A stretch of 31,416 nucleotides of DNA, taken from Dehalococcoidia bacterium UBA2777 (GTDB taxonomy: Bacteria; Chloroflexota; Dehalococcoidia; UBA2247; UBA2777). Each line of letters opens with the position of its first letter. Within the stretch, counting starts at the first letter, position 1. A program made the translations under genes and the position numbers. The DNA is taken from the NCBI GenBank assembly GCA_002352365.1, contig DEIJ01000100.1, forward strand, positions 1-31,416, given 5' to 3'. Below, piece after piece: positions 31,000 through 31,416 of the stretch. The notes below the pieces were generated by a model. It saw only the letters and a program-made list of their open reading frames with translations. It had not been told where the DNA came from and made no database searches.

Positions 31000-31092
31000 C
31001 TTTCAACTCCAAACTAAAAAACTCGAGTAATCCCCTTACCGTACAGCAGCTGCCAGGTTATTTACAACACCATCGACTAGCCGAGAAGATTC

Positions 31093-31416
31093 CTAGGCAC
31101 CCTTAGCACGCTTTGTTCCGTAACGGCTACGCCCTTGTTGCCGATTGGCTACTCCACTGGTATCTAGAGTGCCCCGGACAATATGGTAACGTACCCCAGG
31201 TAGGTCTTTCACGCGCCCCCCCCGAATTAGCACCACCGAATGCTCCTGGAGATTATGTCCCTCACCCGGGATATAGGCAGTTACCTCCATGCCATTAGTT
31301 AGCCGCACTCGAGCAACTTTACGCAGGGCAGAGTTAGGCTTCTTAGGAGTCATCGTCTTGACTTGAAGGCAAACCCCCCTTTTTTGGGGTGAACCTTTAC
31401 TCTGCCCTAGCTTATT
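31093..31416 (-). CDS. rpsL: 30S ribosomal protein uS12, N-terminus beyond the window
   Basis: About 107 codons are in the window; the reading frame is open to the right edge, so the first ~20-30 residues are missing. The visible start runs GSPQKRGVCLQVKTMTPKKP, followed by NSALRKVARVRL, YIPGEGHNLQEHSVVLIRGG and RVKDLPGVRYHIVRGTLD. The internal ATG at 31353 is not the start: the conserved uS12 sequence continues upstream of it. The lysines at the known streptomycin-resistance sites (PKKPNSA and GRVKDLPG) are wild type, and the aspartate methylthiolated in some bacteria is kept. A 93-bp gap without visible features separates it from rpsG. Confidence 0.95.
   Translation of the reverse strand, partial: NKLGQSKGSPQKRGVCLQVKTMTPKKPNSALRKVARVRLTNGMEVTAYIPGEGHNLQEHSVVLIRGGRVKDLPGVRYHIVRGTLDTSGVANRQQGRSRYGTKRAKGA

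Overview
The window looks like chromosomal DNA of an uncultivated bacterium, most likely a Chloroflexota member of the Dehalococcoidia type (moderate confidence). The inference rests on gene order: one continuous str-S10-spc-alpha-L13 ribosomal supercluster without tuf, ending in rplQ-truA-rplM-rpsI, next to a complex I operon and acyl-CoA dehydrogenases. GTG and TTG starts are frequent, and uS4, uS14 and bL36 are the zinc-binding (Cys-rich) forms.

Positions 1-7965 (+ strand) hold the membrane arm of respiratory complex I: the end of nuoJ, then nuoK, a small DUF2007-like gene, nuoL, nuoM, a NUDIX hydrolase and nuoN, tightly packed and often overlapping. An IS607-family element (about 198-2135) sits between nuoJ and nuoK. 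Its serine recombinase gene tnpA is broken by an internal deletion that removes the catalytic serine, while tnpB keeps all its RuvC and zinc-finger residues. A 7-bp repeat at both ends lets the ancestral nuoJ-nuoK junction be reconstructed. The 3' end of tnpB probably also encodes an omega RNA whose guide would read into nuoK.

Positions 7966-11689 (+ strand) carry three acyl-CoA dehydrogenase genes behind a clear sigma70-type promoter with an operator-like dyad. The first and third proteins look like alpha subunits and the middle one like a beta subunit of an alpha/beta FadE-type enzyme. Together with complex I they suggest acyl-CoA oxidation feeding a respiratory chain.

Positions 11695-31416 (- strand) are read from right to left: rpsL (N-terminus off the window), rpsG, fusA, rpsJ, rplC, rplD, rplW, rplB, rpsS, rplV, rpsC, rplP, rpmC, rpsQ, rplN, rplX, rplE, rpsN, rpsH, rplF, rplR, rpsE, rpmD, rplO, secY, adk, map, infA, rpmJ, rpsM, rpsK, rpsD, rpoA, rplQ, truA, rplM, rpsI. 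This is ordinary core translation, transcription and secretion machinery. Its oddities are a 53-nt overlap of rpsC with rplP, 20-nt overlaps at secY/rplO and truA/rplM, and a 273-nt gap between rpmJ and rpsM holding a degenerate inverted-repeat element and two tandem stem-loops. The cluster converges on the acyl-CoA dehydrogenase genes with only 5 bp between stop codons and no visible terminator.

I see no tRNA, rRNA or CRISPR array. The best candidates for something unusual are the crippled IS607/TnpB element in the nuo operon, the alpha-beta-alpha acyl-CoA dehydrogenase locus with its promoter dyad, and the repeat/leader region inside the alpha operon.
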